From positions 1 to 54,358 of the forward strand of contig CAYXAA010000030.1 in NCBI GenBank assembly GCA_964462985.1: DNA of 54,358 bases, in the 5' to 3' direction. This stretch comes from CAYXAA01 sp964462985. GTDB taxonomy: Bacteria > Pseudomonadota > Alphaproteobacteria > Rhizobiales > Stappiaceae. The translations under genes were made by a program, and so were the position numbers. Of this stretch, positions 25,237 to 34,631 are shown piece after piece (the first letter of the stretch is position 1; each line of letters begins with the position of its first letter). The notes below the pieces were generated by a model that made no database searches, was not told the DNA's origin, and saw only the letters and a list, made by a program, of their open reading frames with translations.

Positions 25237-26718
25237 ATGTCCAATCCGGAACTCGAACAGGGTCAGGCAGCGACGGTAACCACCGAAACGTCCCTGCTGG
25301 ATCAGATCCTTCAGGAAACCCGCCTTGCCCCCGAAGACGAGGGCTATGACGTTGCCCGCAAGGGGGTTGCCGCGTTCATCAGCGAGCTGATGAAGCCCAA
25401 CCGCGCCGGCGAGAAGATCAACAACGCGGCGATCGATCAGATGATCACCGAGATCGATCGCAAGATGTCGGAGCAGGTCAACCAGATCCTGCACAACGAG
25501 CAGTTCCAGAAGCTCGAATCCGCGTGGCGCGGGCTCAAGTTCGTGGTCGATCGCACGGACTTCCGGCAGAATATCAAGATCGAGATCATGAATGCCACGA
25601 AGGACGATCTGCTGACGGACTTCGAGGACGCGCCGGAAATCGTCAAGTCCGGCCTCTACAAGCATGTCTATACGGCCGAGTACGGCCAGTTCGGCGGCCA
25701 GCCGATCGGGGCGGTCATCACCAACTACGACTTCAGCCCCGGCGCCCAGGACGTCAAGCTGATGCAGTACATGGCCAGCGTTGGTGCCATGGCACACGCC
25801 CCGTTCATCGGCTCGGCCGCTCCGAGCATGTTCGGCGTGGAAAAGTTCGAGGAGATCCCGAACCTGAAGGATCTGGAGTCGATCTTCGAGGGCCCGAAAT
25901 ACGCCAAATGGAATTCCTTCCGCGAGTCGGAGGATTCCCGCTATTTCGGCCTGACGCTGCCGCGGTTCCTGCTGCGCCTGCCCTATGGTCAGGAGACGGT
26001 TCCGGTCAAAGCCTTCAATTTCGAGGAAGATGCCAAAGGCAAGACCGACAACTACCTTTGGGGCAACGCATCCTTTGCCTTTGCCACCAAATTGACCGAC
26101 AGCTTCGCCAAGTACCGCTGGTGCCCGAACATCATCGGCCCGCAGTCGGGCGGCGCGGTGGAGGATCTGCCGCTCCACACCTTCGAGGCCATGGGCCAGA
26201 CCCAGAGCAAGATCCCAACCGAGGTGCTGCTGTCCGACCGCCGCGAGTACGAACTCGCCGAGCAGGGCTTCATCGGCCTGACGATGCGCAAGGGCAGCGA
26301 CAACGCCGCCTTCTTCTCCGCCAACTCGGTCCAGAAGCCGAAGTTCTTCGGCAACACGGAGGAAGGCAAGGCGGCGGAGCTCAACTACAAGCTCGGCACC
26401 CAGCTGCCCTACATGTTCATCATCAATCGCCTCGCCCACTACATCAAGGTTCTTCAGCGCGAGAACATCGGCAGCTGGAAGGACAGGGGAGAGCTGCAGA
26501 ACGAGCTGAACAACTGGATCAAGCAGTACGTCTCCGACCAGGAGAACCCGTCTGCCGAGGTGCGCTCGCGCCGTCCGTTGCGCAAGGCGAACATCACGGT
26601 CGAGGACGTCGAGGGCGAGCCCGGCTGGTACCGGGTCGCGATGGCCGTCCAGCCCCATTTCAAGTACATGGGTGCGGACTTCACGCTGTCGCTGCACGGA
26701 AAGCTCGACAAGGCGTAA
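25237..26718 (+). CDS. tssC: T6SS sheath large subunit TssC (VipB)
   Basis: 493 aa from ATG 25237 (MSNPELEQGQAATVTTETSL); ten extra in-frame codons upstream are not typical. Conserved blocks are LESAWRGLKFVVDRTDFRQNIKIEIMNA, YGQFGGQPIGAVITNYDF, APFIGSAAPSMFGVEKFEEIPNLKDL, SRYFGLTLPRFLLRLPYG and the C-terminal FKYMGADFTLSL. It forms the outer sheath with TssB, and ClpV recycles it after firing. The length is canonical, in contrast to the fused paralog at 41644-43374. Confidence 0.97.
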   Translation: MSNPELEQGQAATVTTETSLLDQILQETRLAPEDEGYDVARKGVAAFISELMKPNRAGEKINNAAIDQMITEIDRKMSEQVNQILHNEQFQKLESAWRGLKFVVDRTDFRQNIKIEIMNATKDDLLTDFEDAPEIVKSGLYKHVYTAEYGQFGGQPIGAVITNYDFSPGAQDVKLMQYMASVGAMAHAPFIGSAAPSMFGVEKFEEIPNLKDLESIFEGPKYAKWNSFRESEDSRYFGLTLPRFLLRLPYGQETVPVKAFNFEEDAKGKTDNYLWGNASFAFATKLTDSFAKYRWCPNIIGPQSGGAVEDLPLHTFEAMGQTQSKIPTEVLLSDRREYELAEQGFIGLTMRKGSDNAAFFSANSVQKPKFFGNTEEGKAAELNYKLGTQLPYMFIINRLAHYIKVLQRENIGSWKDRGELQNELNNWIKQYVSDQENPSAEVRSRRPLRKANITVEDVEGEPGWYRVAMAVQPHFKYMGADFTLSLHGKLDKA

Positions 26719-26731
26719 TCACGCCAGAACC

Positions 26732-26762
26732 GTCGGGGGCGCGCAGTGAGCGTTCCCCCGAC
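26732..26762 (+). other. Strong intercistronic hairpin between tssC and tssE
   Basis: GTCGGGGG (26732-26739) pairs exactly with CCCCCGAC (26755-26762), and the inner CGC/GCG adds three pairs across a TT bulge. There is no T-run after it. It sits 13 nt after the tssC stop. It is likely a 3' stabiliser or processing site that keeps sheath mRNA more abundant than the baseplate mRNA. Confidence 0.5.
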
Positions 26763-26852
26763 ACCATCGGAGTCACGATCCGCGCGTTCGATCGTCGAAA
26801 CGCGTGCCACGAGCGTGGGCGGCATCGACGAAGGCGTCGGCTGCCGGCATCG

Positions 26853-27320
26853 ATGACCGCCGTCACGGATCAGTGGCCGCAACGCGCCATCGCAAGGACC
26901 GGCACCGTGTTCGAACAAACCCTGTTCCAACGGCTGGAGGCGCCGGAAGACGTCATCAGACCGAAGGGCGAAGTCGACCCCTCCGCAGTCGCCGACAGCG
27001 TGCTTGCGAACCTCCGGCACATCCTCAATTCCCGCGAAGGCTGCTGCGAAGCGCGGGTCGACTTCGGGATCCCCGACTTCAACGACTATATCGGCAACTT
27101 TCCCGATGCTATCCCCAAAATTGGACAGGCAATCCAGTTCCAGATCACCCAGTTCGAGCCTCGTCTCGCCCACCCCGTGGTTCGGCACATCCCGAGCCCG
27201 GAGAGCCCGTTGACCCTCATGTTCCACATCGTCGCCGATCTGGTCGTCGGAGATGAAAGGCGGCACCTCGCCTTCGATACCGTGCTCGGTGACGACGGCT
27301 ACATGCGCATTGTCGGATAG
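26853..27320 (+). CDS. tssE: T6SS baseplate wedge protein TssE (gp25-like)
   Basis: 155 aa. Typical parts are FEQTLFQRLEAPEDV, the segment VLANLRHILNSREGCCEARVDFGIPDFNDY and the gp25-like core IGQAIQFQITQFEPRL. TssE is a baseplate protein related to phage T4 gp25 that initiates sheath assembly. ATG 26853 fits the family start, though the frame is open far upstream inside tssC. tssF begins 9 nt later. Confidence 0.93.
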   Translation: MTAVTDQWPQRAIARTGTVFEQTLFQRLEAPEDVIRPKGEVDPSAVADSVLANLRHILNSREGCCEARVDFGIPDFNDYIGNFPDAIPKIGQAIQFQITQFEPRLAHPVVRHIPSPESPLTLMFHIVADLVVGDERRHLAFDTVLGDDGYMRIVG

Positions 27321-27329
27321 CAGCCGGTC

Positions 27330-29072
27330 ATGACGATCAACAAGCACTACGAAGACGAGCTGACCTATCTCCGCGAACTCGGCGACGTGTTCTCGCGCGA
27401 GAACCCGCGGCTCGCGGGCTTCCTGTCCCACGAGGCGCGCGATCCGGACGTCGAGCGGCTGCTCGAGGGCTTCGCCTTCCTGACCGCACGGCTGCGCCAG
27501 CGCCTCGATGATGAACTGCCGGAAGTGGCGATCGGCCTTCTGCAGCTGATCTGGCCGCATTATCTGAGGCCGATTCCGCCGACCACGATCGTGACGTTCA
27601 CGCCGGCAAAGGCCGCCGTCGGCAAGATCGTCCATGTTCCGAAAGGCACGCCGCTTTCGTCGCAGCCGGTCCAGGGTGTCACCTGCGAGTTCGTGACCAG
27701 CTACGATACGGAGGTGCTGCCGCTCAAGATCCGGGAGGTGGAGCTCGATAACGCCTCGACCTCCGCGAAGATGTCGCTCACCATCGACATGGTCGGGCCG
27801 GTGTCACGCGGTGCGCTGCGCGAGGCGACGCTTCGGGTCCACTTTGCGACCGAGCGCGAGCCTCATATCGGGCGAGCGCTGTTGCTCTGGCTGCTGCGCC
27901 ATGTGCGGGCGGTGCGGCTGGAGGCGGGTGGCGGCGACCCGGTCTCGGTGCCGACCGACTGCGTCCGGCCGGTCGGGTTTGGCGAGCACGAGGCCGTTCT
28001 TGATTATCCCGCCAATTCCTTCCGGGGTTTCCGGATCCTGCAAGAATACCTGACCTGCCCCTCGAAGTATCTCTTCGTCGACGTCGACTGCCTAAAGGCA
28101 TTGCCTGATCGCGACTACACCAGCTTCAAGCTGGTGTTCGAGACATCACGGCCGTTTCCCGAGCAGGTCCGCCTGTCCGAGCGTCATTTCGCCTTGAACG
28201 CGACACCGGCGATCAATCTTTTCGAGACCGACGGCCGCCCGCTGCTCGTCGACCGGCGGAAATCGGAATATCGCATTGCACCGGTTGAACCGACGCATTC
28301 GATCCACCGGATCATCGACGTCGTCGGCTATCGTCAGGGGCAGGGCGAGCGCATCCTCTACCTGCCGTTCGAGAGCTTCCGCCACGACCGGGCCGACCAG
28401 AAGGGTGGCCGCTTCTACCGAAACCGGCTGCGCCCGTCGGTGCTCCGTACCGGCGTCGACCATTACCTTGCCTTCGTCGACGCCCAGGAGCGCGACATTG
28501 ACCCGCTTGCCGAGACCGTGTCGCTGCGGCTCGGCTGCTCGAATGGCGCGCTCGCCGCGCTCATCCCGGTCGGTGGGGTCTGCGTGCCGGCGGCCGGAAC
28601 CCCTGGCACCGTCGACTTCCGCAACATCGCTTCGGTCGCCGCCGAGGTGCCGCCGCCGATCCATGACAATCACCTGTGGCGCCTCATTGCCAACCTTGCC
28701 CGCAACTTCGGCTCGATCGTTCAGCTCGAGACCCTGAAGACCGTGATCGCCTCCTATGATTTCCGTGCCCTCAACGACGTGCTGGCGCGGCGGCAGCTCG
28801 AGACACTGCTGGAGGCGATCGTCGGGTTCTCGGCGTCACCGTTCGACCTGTTCATCGACGGCCGCCCGATCCGAAGCCGGCGGCTCACGCTGGAGATCGC
28901 GGAATCAAAGATCGGCGGGGAAGGCGAGATGTTTCTGTTCGGCGCCGTCATGGACGCCTTCCTCGCCGCCTATGCGGCCATCAACAGCCATCACATCCTG
29001 CGAGTCGTCGGCACGGAGAGCAACGCGGAGTACACATGGACGCCCAGAACCGGGACGGCAGATCCGGTCTGA
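27330..29072 (+). CDS. tssF: T6SS baseplate protein TssF
   Basis: 580 aa, usual length for TssF (VasA/ImpG). It opens MTINKHYEDELTYLRELGDVFSRENPRLAGFLSHEARDPDVERLLEGFAFLTARLRQRLDDELPE, the diagnostic N-terminal block, and continues LLQLIWPHYLRPIPPTTIV. With TssG, TssE and TssK it forms the baseplate wedge around VgrG. Its 3' end overlaps tssG by 37 nt, implying coupled translation. Confidence 0.96.
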   Translation: MTINKHYEDELTYLRELGDVFSRENPRLAGFLSHEARDPDVERLLEGFAFLTARLRQRLDDELPEVAIGLLQLIWPHYLRPIPPTTIVTFTPAKAAVGKIVHVPKGTPLSSQPVQGVTCEFVTSYDTEVLPLKIREVELDNASTSAKMSLTIDMVGPVSRGALREATLRVHFATEREPHIGRALLLWLLRHVRAVRLEAGGGDPVSVPTDCVRPVGFGEHEAVLDYPANSFRGFRILQEYLTCPSKYLFVDVDCLKALPDRDYTSFKLVFETSRPFPEQVRLSERHFALNATPAINLFETDGRPLLVDRRKSEYRIAPVEPTHSIHRIIDVVGYRQGQGERILYLPFESFRHDRADQKGGRFYRNRLRPSVLRTGVDHYLAFVDAQERDIDPLAETVSLRLGCSNGALAALIPVGGVCVPAAGTPGTVDFRNIASVAAEVPPPIHDNHLWRLIANLARNFGSIVQLETLKTVIASYDFRALNDVLARRQLETLLEAIVGFSASPFDLFIDGRPIRSRRLTLEIAESKIGGEGEMFLFGAVMDAFLAAYAAINSHHILRVVGTESNAEYTWTPRTGTADPV

Positions 29073-30076
29073 GCGATCCCGCGCTCGCCGATCTGGCCAC
29101 GCTCGAATTCAATCACGTCGTCACCCTTCTGGAGGGTGGCCGCTCGTCCGATGAACGGATCGGGTGGGTCGACGACCCAAGGGGCGAGAAGCTGCGCTTC
29201 AAGGCCAGCCGCACGCTGGGCTTTCCCGCCAGCGAGATCGACTCGATCGTGCCGGGCAGCGAGCCCGGTTCCTACGAGATCCGTGTGAACTTCCTCGGTC
29301 TTTACGGCCCGTCATCGCCGTTGCCGCCCTTTGTCACCGAAGGCATTGTCCGCGACGACAGCGGCGCTAATCGACTGGAAGCCTTCCTCGACTTCTTCAA
29401 CCACCGCCTGATCTCGCTCTTGCGCCGGATCTGGCTCAGCGCGCGCTACTACCTGCGCTATCGCCGCGGCGGAAGCGATCCGATCTCGCGCCGGATCCTG
29501 GCACTCTACGGCCTGCCACCGGAAACGGACAAGGAGGTGGCGGACGGTCCCAAACGCGACATCCTGCTGTCACACATCGGCCTGCTCGCGCAGTACAGCC
29601 GGTCTGCGGAGACGCTGGCCGGGCTGCTGTCGCATTATTTCGAGGTTCCGGCGCGGGTCGAGGAGTTCGTGCAGCGGGAGGTGACGATCCCGGATGATCA
29701 ACGCGGCCGGGTCGGACGGCAGAGCCTGGCCTTCGGCCGCAGTTTTGTGCTCGGCTCCACCGTTTCTGATCGGCTCGGCAAGTTCAGGGTGCATCTTGGC
29801 CCATTGTCGTTTCAGGACTTCATGGAATTCCTGCCGGATGGCGCCTATCATGGCCGTCTGCTGCAACTTGTCGCGCTGACCCAGCGCGACCCGCTCGCCT
29901 GGGATTTCGCGCTGCATCTGGACAAGGGACAAGCCACGCCTTGGCGACTCGGCGAAAAGCGGCTCGGCTATTCGCTGTGGTTCGGTGGGGTGGGAGATGT
30001 GGTCGCACCGGTCGTCCTGACGGCCGACGGTGGCGCTGGCGAGGCGCTTGCGGGCGGAGGGCGCGATCATGGATGA
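29036..30076 (+). CDS. tssG: T6SS baseplate protein TssG
   Basis: 346 aa (VasB/ImpH). Family blocks are LRFKASRTLGFPASEIDSI, the FLGLYGPSSPLPPFVTE segment, and EAFLDFFNHRLISLLRRIWLSARYYLRYRRGG. It binds TssF in a wedge heterotrimer. Start ATG 29036 follows GCGGAG inside tssF. The next certain gene, the FHA protein, begins 70 nt after the stop. Confidence 0.95.
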   Translation: MDAQNRDGRSGLSDPALADLATLEFNHVVTLLEGGRSSDERIGWVDDPRGEKLRFKASRTLGFPASEIDSIVPGSEPGSYEIRVNFLGLYGPSSPLPPFVTEGIVRDDSGANRLEAFLDFFNHRLISLLRRIWLSARYYLRYRRGGSDPISRRILALYGLPPETDKEVADGPKRDILLSHIGLLAQYSRSAETLAGLLSHYFEVPARVEEFVQREVTIPDDQRGRVGRQSLAFGRSFVLGSTVSDRLGKFRVHLGPLSFQDFMEFLPDGAYHGRLLQLVALTQRDPLAWDFALHLDKGQATPWRLGEKRLGYSLWFGGVGDVVAPVVLTADGGAGEALAGGGRDHG

Positions 30077-30145
30077 CGCGACGAATCGAACCGGGCCGCG
30101 GCGGGAGGCGGCGGTCGGCGCGGACTATGACGGGGTGGAACGCGG

Positions 30146-32179
30146 ATGTACCTGACCCTTTCCGTATTGATCGCTCCCAACCAGGGCCTCGCCGGCCAGC
30201 TTTCGCACACATTCGACACCGCGGGCGGCACGGTCGGCCGTGCAGCCAGTTGCGACTTCGTGCTGCCTGATCCCAACAAAACGATCTCCGGCCGCCACGC
30301 GACGATCTCCTACGCGTCAGGTCAGTTCGTCATCACCGATACCAGCACGAACGGCACCTACTACGGCCCGAACGGAACGCCGCTGAAGCGCGGCCAGACG
30401 GCCGCGATCGAGAATGGCGTGCAAATCCGCATCGGCGGATACACGCTCGTGGCACGGCTGGAAGCGGCGCCGGGACAGGGGCGAGTCCCAGGCTATACCG
30501 GTCCGTCATACCCAGAGCTGTCGTCCGTCAGGGCTCCGAGCACCGATCTGCTTGGCGAGAGCCTTGCGCCGCGCCGCTCCGTGGACACCGATCCGTTCGG
30601 AGATCTGCTCGGCTCCTCGCCGGTCCGCCGCGCGGGCACCGCCGCGCCGTCCGGTTATGCGCCGGCGGTCGCGGCATCACCCACCGGTTTCGATGATCTG
30701 ATCCGGCGCAATGATCCGGCCCCACAGAACGAGCTGCTTCCGGGAAGCCAGATCGGCGTTCGCACGGCGGCATCCTATCCTCAAGGCTCTGCGTCGCCGC
30801 CCTACGGCAGGGACGATCCGTTCCAGGGCCTGGCTGCGCAGACCGGACAGGGCGTGCCGGCGGGCTATGATCCCTATGCCCAGCCCCGCCCGGCCGCGCC
30901 GGTCGGCACAGATTTTATCCAGCCGGTGACGGCAGTGCCCCCGACACCGACGCCGATTGCCACGGCGGTCCCGATGGAGAGCCGGTCGTTTGCGCCTCAG
31001 CCGCAGCAATCGTCGCCGGCTTCCTCGACATCGCAGCCGTCGATCATCCCTGACTCGCTCAGCCTCGACGATCTGCTCGGGCCGGACACGCCTGCGCCCG
31101 CACCGCGCGCTGGAGACGTCGAGCCCGCCGCACTCCAATCCCTCGATCCGGATCCGATCGCAGCGAGCCCGGTCGTTCCCGATCCCTTGCCGATCGACCC
31201 CGCTCCGTATGGTCCATCCGATGGTGTCGCCGCTCAGATGCCGGCAGACGGCGGTGGCGTCATGCCGGACGTGACTCCGATCCAGCCGTCAGCGCCGGTC
31301 GCCGGCACGCCGGCGGCCTATCCATCACCGGCGCCAGGACCAATGCCGCCCATGCCGGCGACCACACCTCCGCGCGATCTTGCACCGCAATTCAAGCCGG
31401 ACCTCGTCACGCTCGCGGACGATCTCGCCGCCGGGGTCGGAACCCCAGAAGATGGCGACGAGCGGGCCAAGGTGCTCGATCCGGTGAGCGTGCTTAAGGC
31501 CAGGGCAAAGTCACGTCACTCGGTGCTGCCGGATACGACGTTGTTTGGAGCGCGCACGACGCCTCCGGGGTCGGGCGACGGCGATGCAATCCGGTCGCTC
31601 GTTGCCGAAGCGTTCTCACTGTCCGAGAACGATATGGCCACCTATTCCACCGAGGACCTGAAGGCGATGCTGGTCGATATCGTCCGGGCGGCAACGGACG
31701 GGATCGTCCAGGTGCTGGCGGCGCGCAAGCTCGTCAAGGACGAGTTTCGAATCGAGAGCACCCGCCTTCGGCCTGACGAGAACAACGCCTTCAAGTTCGC
31801 CAAGAACGGGGCCGAGGCGCTGCGCTACGCCATCGATCCGAAGGGAGGCTTCCTTCCGCCTGGACGGGCACTCTCTGAAGCCTTCAACGACCTCAAGGCG
31901 CACGAAATGGCGGCGATTCAGGCGGTGCAGGCATCGCTCTCTGTTGTTCTCGGCCGGCTTGCGCCGGAACGGATCGAGGCAGAGGCGGCGTCTAGCTCGT
32001 CGACGAGCCTGATCGCCCGGGCCAGCGGCACCAGCGGCCCATGGCAGCGGTATCGCACGTTGCACGGTCAGCTCAGCGAAGATCTCGATCGCACCACCCG
32101 GCAGCTCATCTCAGAAGAATTTTCGCGCGCGTACAAGGCCCATCTGGATGCGCTAAATGCTGGGGGCGGTGGTTCATGA
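30146..32179 (+). CDS. tagH: T6SS-associated FHA-domain protein (Fha/TagH)
   Basis: 677 aa. The FHA domain spans about residues 5-105 with all its phosphothreonine-binding marks: GTVGRAASCDFVL, SGRHATI (R50, H51) and DTSTNGTY. Residues 110-470 are a Pro/Ala-rich, probably disordered linker with recurring DLLG-type motifs. Residues 480-677 form the helical TagH C-terminal domain (KDEFRIESTRLRPDENNAFKFAKNGAEALRYA). In related systems Fha reads phosphothreonine, on itself or on TssL, and promotes assembly. Here TssL carries DDDPTV motifs and the kinase and phosphatase genes are nearby, so the same role is likely. Confidence 0.93.
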   Translation: MYLTLSVLIAPNQGLAGQLSHTFDTAGGTVGRAASCDFVLPDPNKTISGRHATISYASGQFVITDTSTNGTYYGPNGTPLKRGQTAAIENGVQIRIGGYTLVARLEAAPGQGRVPGYTGPSYPELSSVRAPSTDLLGESLAPRRSVDTDPFGDLLGSSPVRRAGTAAPSGYAPAVAASPTGFDDLIRRNDPAPQNELLPGSQIGVRTAASYPQGSASPPYGRDDPFQGLAAQTGQGVPAGYDPYAQPRPAAPVGTDFIQPVTAVPPTPTPIATAVPMESRSFAPQPQQSSPASSTSQPSIIPDSLSLDDLLGPDTPAPAPRAGDVEPAALQSLDPDPIAASPVVPDPLPIDPAPYGPSDGVAAQMPADGGGVMPDVTPIQPSAPVAGTPAAYPSPAPGPMPPMPATTPPRDLAPQFKPDLVTLADDLAAGVGTPEDGDERAKVLDPVSVLKARAKSRHSVLPDTTLFGARTTPPGSGDGDAIRSLVAEAFSLSENDMATYSTEDLKAMLVDIVRAATDGIVQVLAARKLVKDEFRIESTRLRPDENNAFKFAKNGAEALRYAIDPKGGFLPPGRALSEAFNDLKAHEMAAIQAVQASLSVVLGRLAPERIEAEAASSSSTSLIARASGTSGPWQRYRTLHGQLSEDLDRTTRQLISEEFSRAYKAHLDALNAGGGGS

Positions 32180-32346
32180 GTCCTGGAGACCGGAGCGGCC
32201 ATATGGCGTCGTCCGTGATCCGTTCGCTGCGAACGGGCAGCGGCGCGGCCTTAGAGAGGCGCTGCATGTTGCCGGTGGCGGCGGGCGCCGGGGATCATCC
32301 CCGGGCAGACGGCAGTTGAAGATCGGCAAAGGATGAAAGGGGCAGG

Positions 32347-32892
32347 ATGACGACTCGGACACATGACAGCGCATTTCTCGACGGACGGCGGACAGGGCCG
32401 GTTCGAGGCTTTCTGCGCCGTGTCGTTGCAGGGGGCGCAATCGCGGGAGCCTTGGCGGCGCTCGCGGCCTGCGGCGGCTTCCAGCCGTCGCCGACCAGCC
32501 TCGACATCACGATCACCGCCAACGAGACACTCAATCCGAATTCGGAGAACCAGTCTTCTCCGGTCATCGTGCGCGTCTACGAACTGAAGTCGCTGTCTGC
32601 GTTCAACCAGGCGACCATGTTCGATCTCATTGACAATGACACGAAGGTGCTCGGCGCCGACCTGATTGGCCGCGAGGACATGGAGATCAAGCCTGGTGAG
32701 ACCAAGACGATCAAGAAGGACACCGCGCCGGAGACGCGCTTCATCGGCGTCATGGCGGGCTTCCGGGATCTCGATTCGGCAGTATGGCGGGCGCAGACCA
32801 ATGTCGTGAAGGAAAAGACCAATGTCATCACCGTGACGCTGACGGCGTTGGCGGTCACGGTGTCATCCAAGGCGCATGGACGTCTGTTCTAG
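32347..32892 (+). CDS. tssJ: T6SS outer-membrane lipoprotein TssJ
   Basis: 181 aa. A long basic N-region and hydrophobic core end in the lipobox LAALAAC, making Cys42 the likely lipidated residue. The mature part SLDITITANETLNPNSENQSSPVIVRVYELKSLSAFNQATMFDL is the conserved TssJ (VasD/Lip) transthyretin-like fold. It anchors TssM to the outer membrane. A 167-nt gap before it shows no good promoter. Confidence 0.94.
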   Translation: MTTRTHDSAFLDGRRTGPVRGFLRRVVAGGAIAGALAALAACGGFQPSPTSLDITITANETLNPNSENQSSPVIVRVYELKSLSAFNQATMFDLIDNDTKVLGADLIGREDMEIKPGETKTIKKDTAPETRFIGVMAGFRDLDSAVWRAQTNVVKEKTNVITVTLTALAVTVSSKAHGRLF

Positions 32893-33177
32893 CGGGAAGT
32901 CGAGCCGGACGGCCGGGCCCGTTGAACAGGCTTGGACTGGTGATGCGAATCGAGGCGACACCGACAACCTGGTGTTGCTAGGTTGGACGAATCCGGTCTC
33001 GCCTCGCAGGTGGTGACAGAATGCTGTTGTGACACCGATGCCGCCTGCGGCCGGCATGGTCATGAGCGCGCAAGAGTTGGAATTCGAGTTCGGCCGCCGG
33101 CGGTGTGTTCGGGCGGGCCGACAAGGTGGGCTGGGAATTGGCCGGCACTTGCCGGAAATGGGGAGCGGTTACCGATC

Positions 33178-34512
33178 ATGTCGTTGCGCAGCAGACCCCT
33201 CTGGTTCGAGGGCATGTTCGTCAATCCGCAGCATTTCCAGCAATACGACCGCTGGATCGAGTGGCTGCTGGAAGAACGGTCCCGCGGGCTCAAGGGCTAT
33301 GCATGGGGCCTCAGGGTGCTGAAGCTCGACTCGAAGGCTCTCGAGCTCGGAAAGTTCGCCGTCGAGTCGCTGAAGGCGGTGATGCCGGACGGCACGGTGC
33401 TGTCGATGCCGGAGGACATGCCGGCTCCGGCGCCGCGGACGTTTTCACAGGCGGATCAGGGCAAGACCATTCACATCGCCGTGCCGATGCGCCCCACCGA
33501 CGGCGTCGAGTATTCGGCGAGCGGCGCCGTGCCGCGCCGGCTGACGTCGCAGCGGATCGACATACGCGACGCGACCAATCCCGACCGGCCCAACATGCCC
33601 ATCGACGTCGGCCATCCCAATGCAGTGCTCAAGCTGAGCGGCGAGGTCGACGACGATTTCACCGCGGTTCCGATCGGGCGCATCAAGACGATAGAGGCCA
33701 ACGGCGCGATCACGCTCGATCAGGCCTTCATTCCGCCGACGCTCGACGTCGCGGCCTCGCCGCGGCTGATCGAGTTCCTGCTGGAGGTCCAGCGGTTGCT
33801 GAAGAGCCGTGCCGAGGTGCTGGTCGGCCGGGTCGGCGGGTCGCGTGCCGATAGCGGCGGATCCGGCCTGATCGACCAGGTGCTGCTTGGAATTCTCAAC
33901 CGCAACGAAGTCCAGCTTGACCACATGGCCCGGGCAGGCGGCACCCATCCGGAGGCGATGTATCGCTTCCTGATCGGGCTGGCGGGCGAGCTTGCCGCCT
34001 ATATGAGCGCCTCGCGCCGGCCGGCGGTGTTTCCGCCTTACGTCCATCTGACGCCTGAAACCGTATTCCCGCCAATCATCGACGACCTGCGAACCATGCT
34101 GTCGGTGGTGACGGAGACGCGGGCAATCAAGATTCCGTTGCGCGAGCGCGACTACGGCATCTGGGTCGGTCCGATCGCAGATCGCACCATTTTCAAGGGC
34201 TACCGCTTCGTCCTGCTGGCGACCTCCAAGCAGCCGAGCGAGCACTTGCGCGGCCAGCTTCCGGCGCAGATCAAGATCGGGCCGGTCGAGCAGATCCGCG
34301 ATCTCGTCAACCTGCAGCTTCCCGGCGTGCCGATCACGTCGCTGCCGGTGGCGCCACGCGATCTGCCGTTCTTCCGCGATGCGGTCTATTTCGAGCTCAA
34401 CCAGTCGGCCGAACTGTGGCAGCGGCTGCCGAATTCGGCGGCCTTCGCCTTCCACGTTTCGGGGGATTATCCCGGTCTTTACATGGAGTTCTGGGCGGTG
34501 CGCGACACATGA
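33178..34512 (+). CDS. tssK: T6SS baseplate-membrane connector TssK
   Basis: 444 aa from ATG 33178 (MSLRSRPLWFEGMFVNPQHFQQYDRWIEWLLEER), the typical TssK start, preceded by GGGGAG. RFLIGLAGELAAYM and VHLTPETVFPPIIDDLRTML are other family blocks. TssK joins the baseplate to TssL/TssM. The frame runs 65 codons further upstream, but those residues do not match. The 285-nt gap before it holds no other gene I can support; a -24/-12-like element there has the wrong spacing. Confidence 0.95.
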   Translation: MSLRSRPLWFEGMFVNPQHFQQYDRWIEWLLEERSRGLKGYAWGLRVLKLDSKALELGKFAVESLKAVMPDGTVLSMPEDMPAPAPRTFSQADQGKTIHIAVPMRPTDGVEYSASGAVPRRLTSQRIDIRDATNPDRPNMPIDVGHPNAVLKLSGEVDDDFTAVPIGRIKTIEANGAITLDQAFIPPTLDVAASPRLIEFLLEVQRLLKSRAEVLVGRVGGSRADSGGSGLIDQVLLGILNRNEVQLDHMARAGGTHPEAMYRFLIGLAGELAAYMSASRRPAVFPPYVHLTPETVFPPIIDDLRTMLSVVTETRAIKIPLRERDYGIWVGPIADRTIFKGYRFVLLATSKQPSEHLRGQLPAQIKIGPVEQIRDLVNLQLPGVPITSLPVAPRDLPFFRDAVYFELNQSAELWQRLPNSAAFAFHVSGDYPGLYMEFWAVRDT

Positions 34513-34631
34513 GGAGGGCGCGCGCGCCATCGGTGGTGAGGAAGGCCGGGGACGTCCGGGGGGTTTTGACTTAGTATACAGTGCAATCACAGGTGGTCGC
34601 TGAGACCGGCAGAGGGCAGGCATCGGAGACG

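Noticed and set aside
30069..30155. 28-codon frame between tssG and the FHA gene starting at the tssG stop
   Set aside because: It overlaps the start of the FHA gene in another frame, has no recognisable content, and is best explained as leader sequence.
32258..32273. GAGGCGC...GTTGCC upstream of tssJ as a sigma-54 promoter
   Set aside because: The GG-GC distance is 13, one base too long, and the -24 element is poor.
33139..33153. TTGGCCGGCACTTGCC upstream of tssK as a sigma-54 promoter
   Set aside because: The GG-GC distance is 11, one base short; sigma-54 does not tolerate this.
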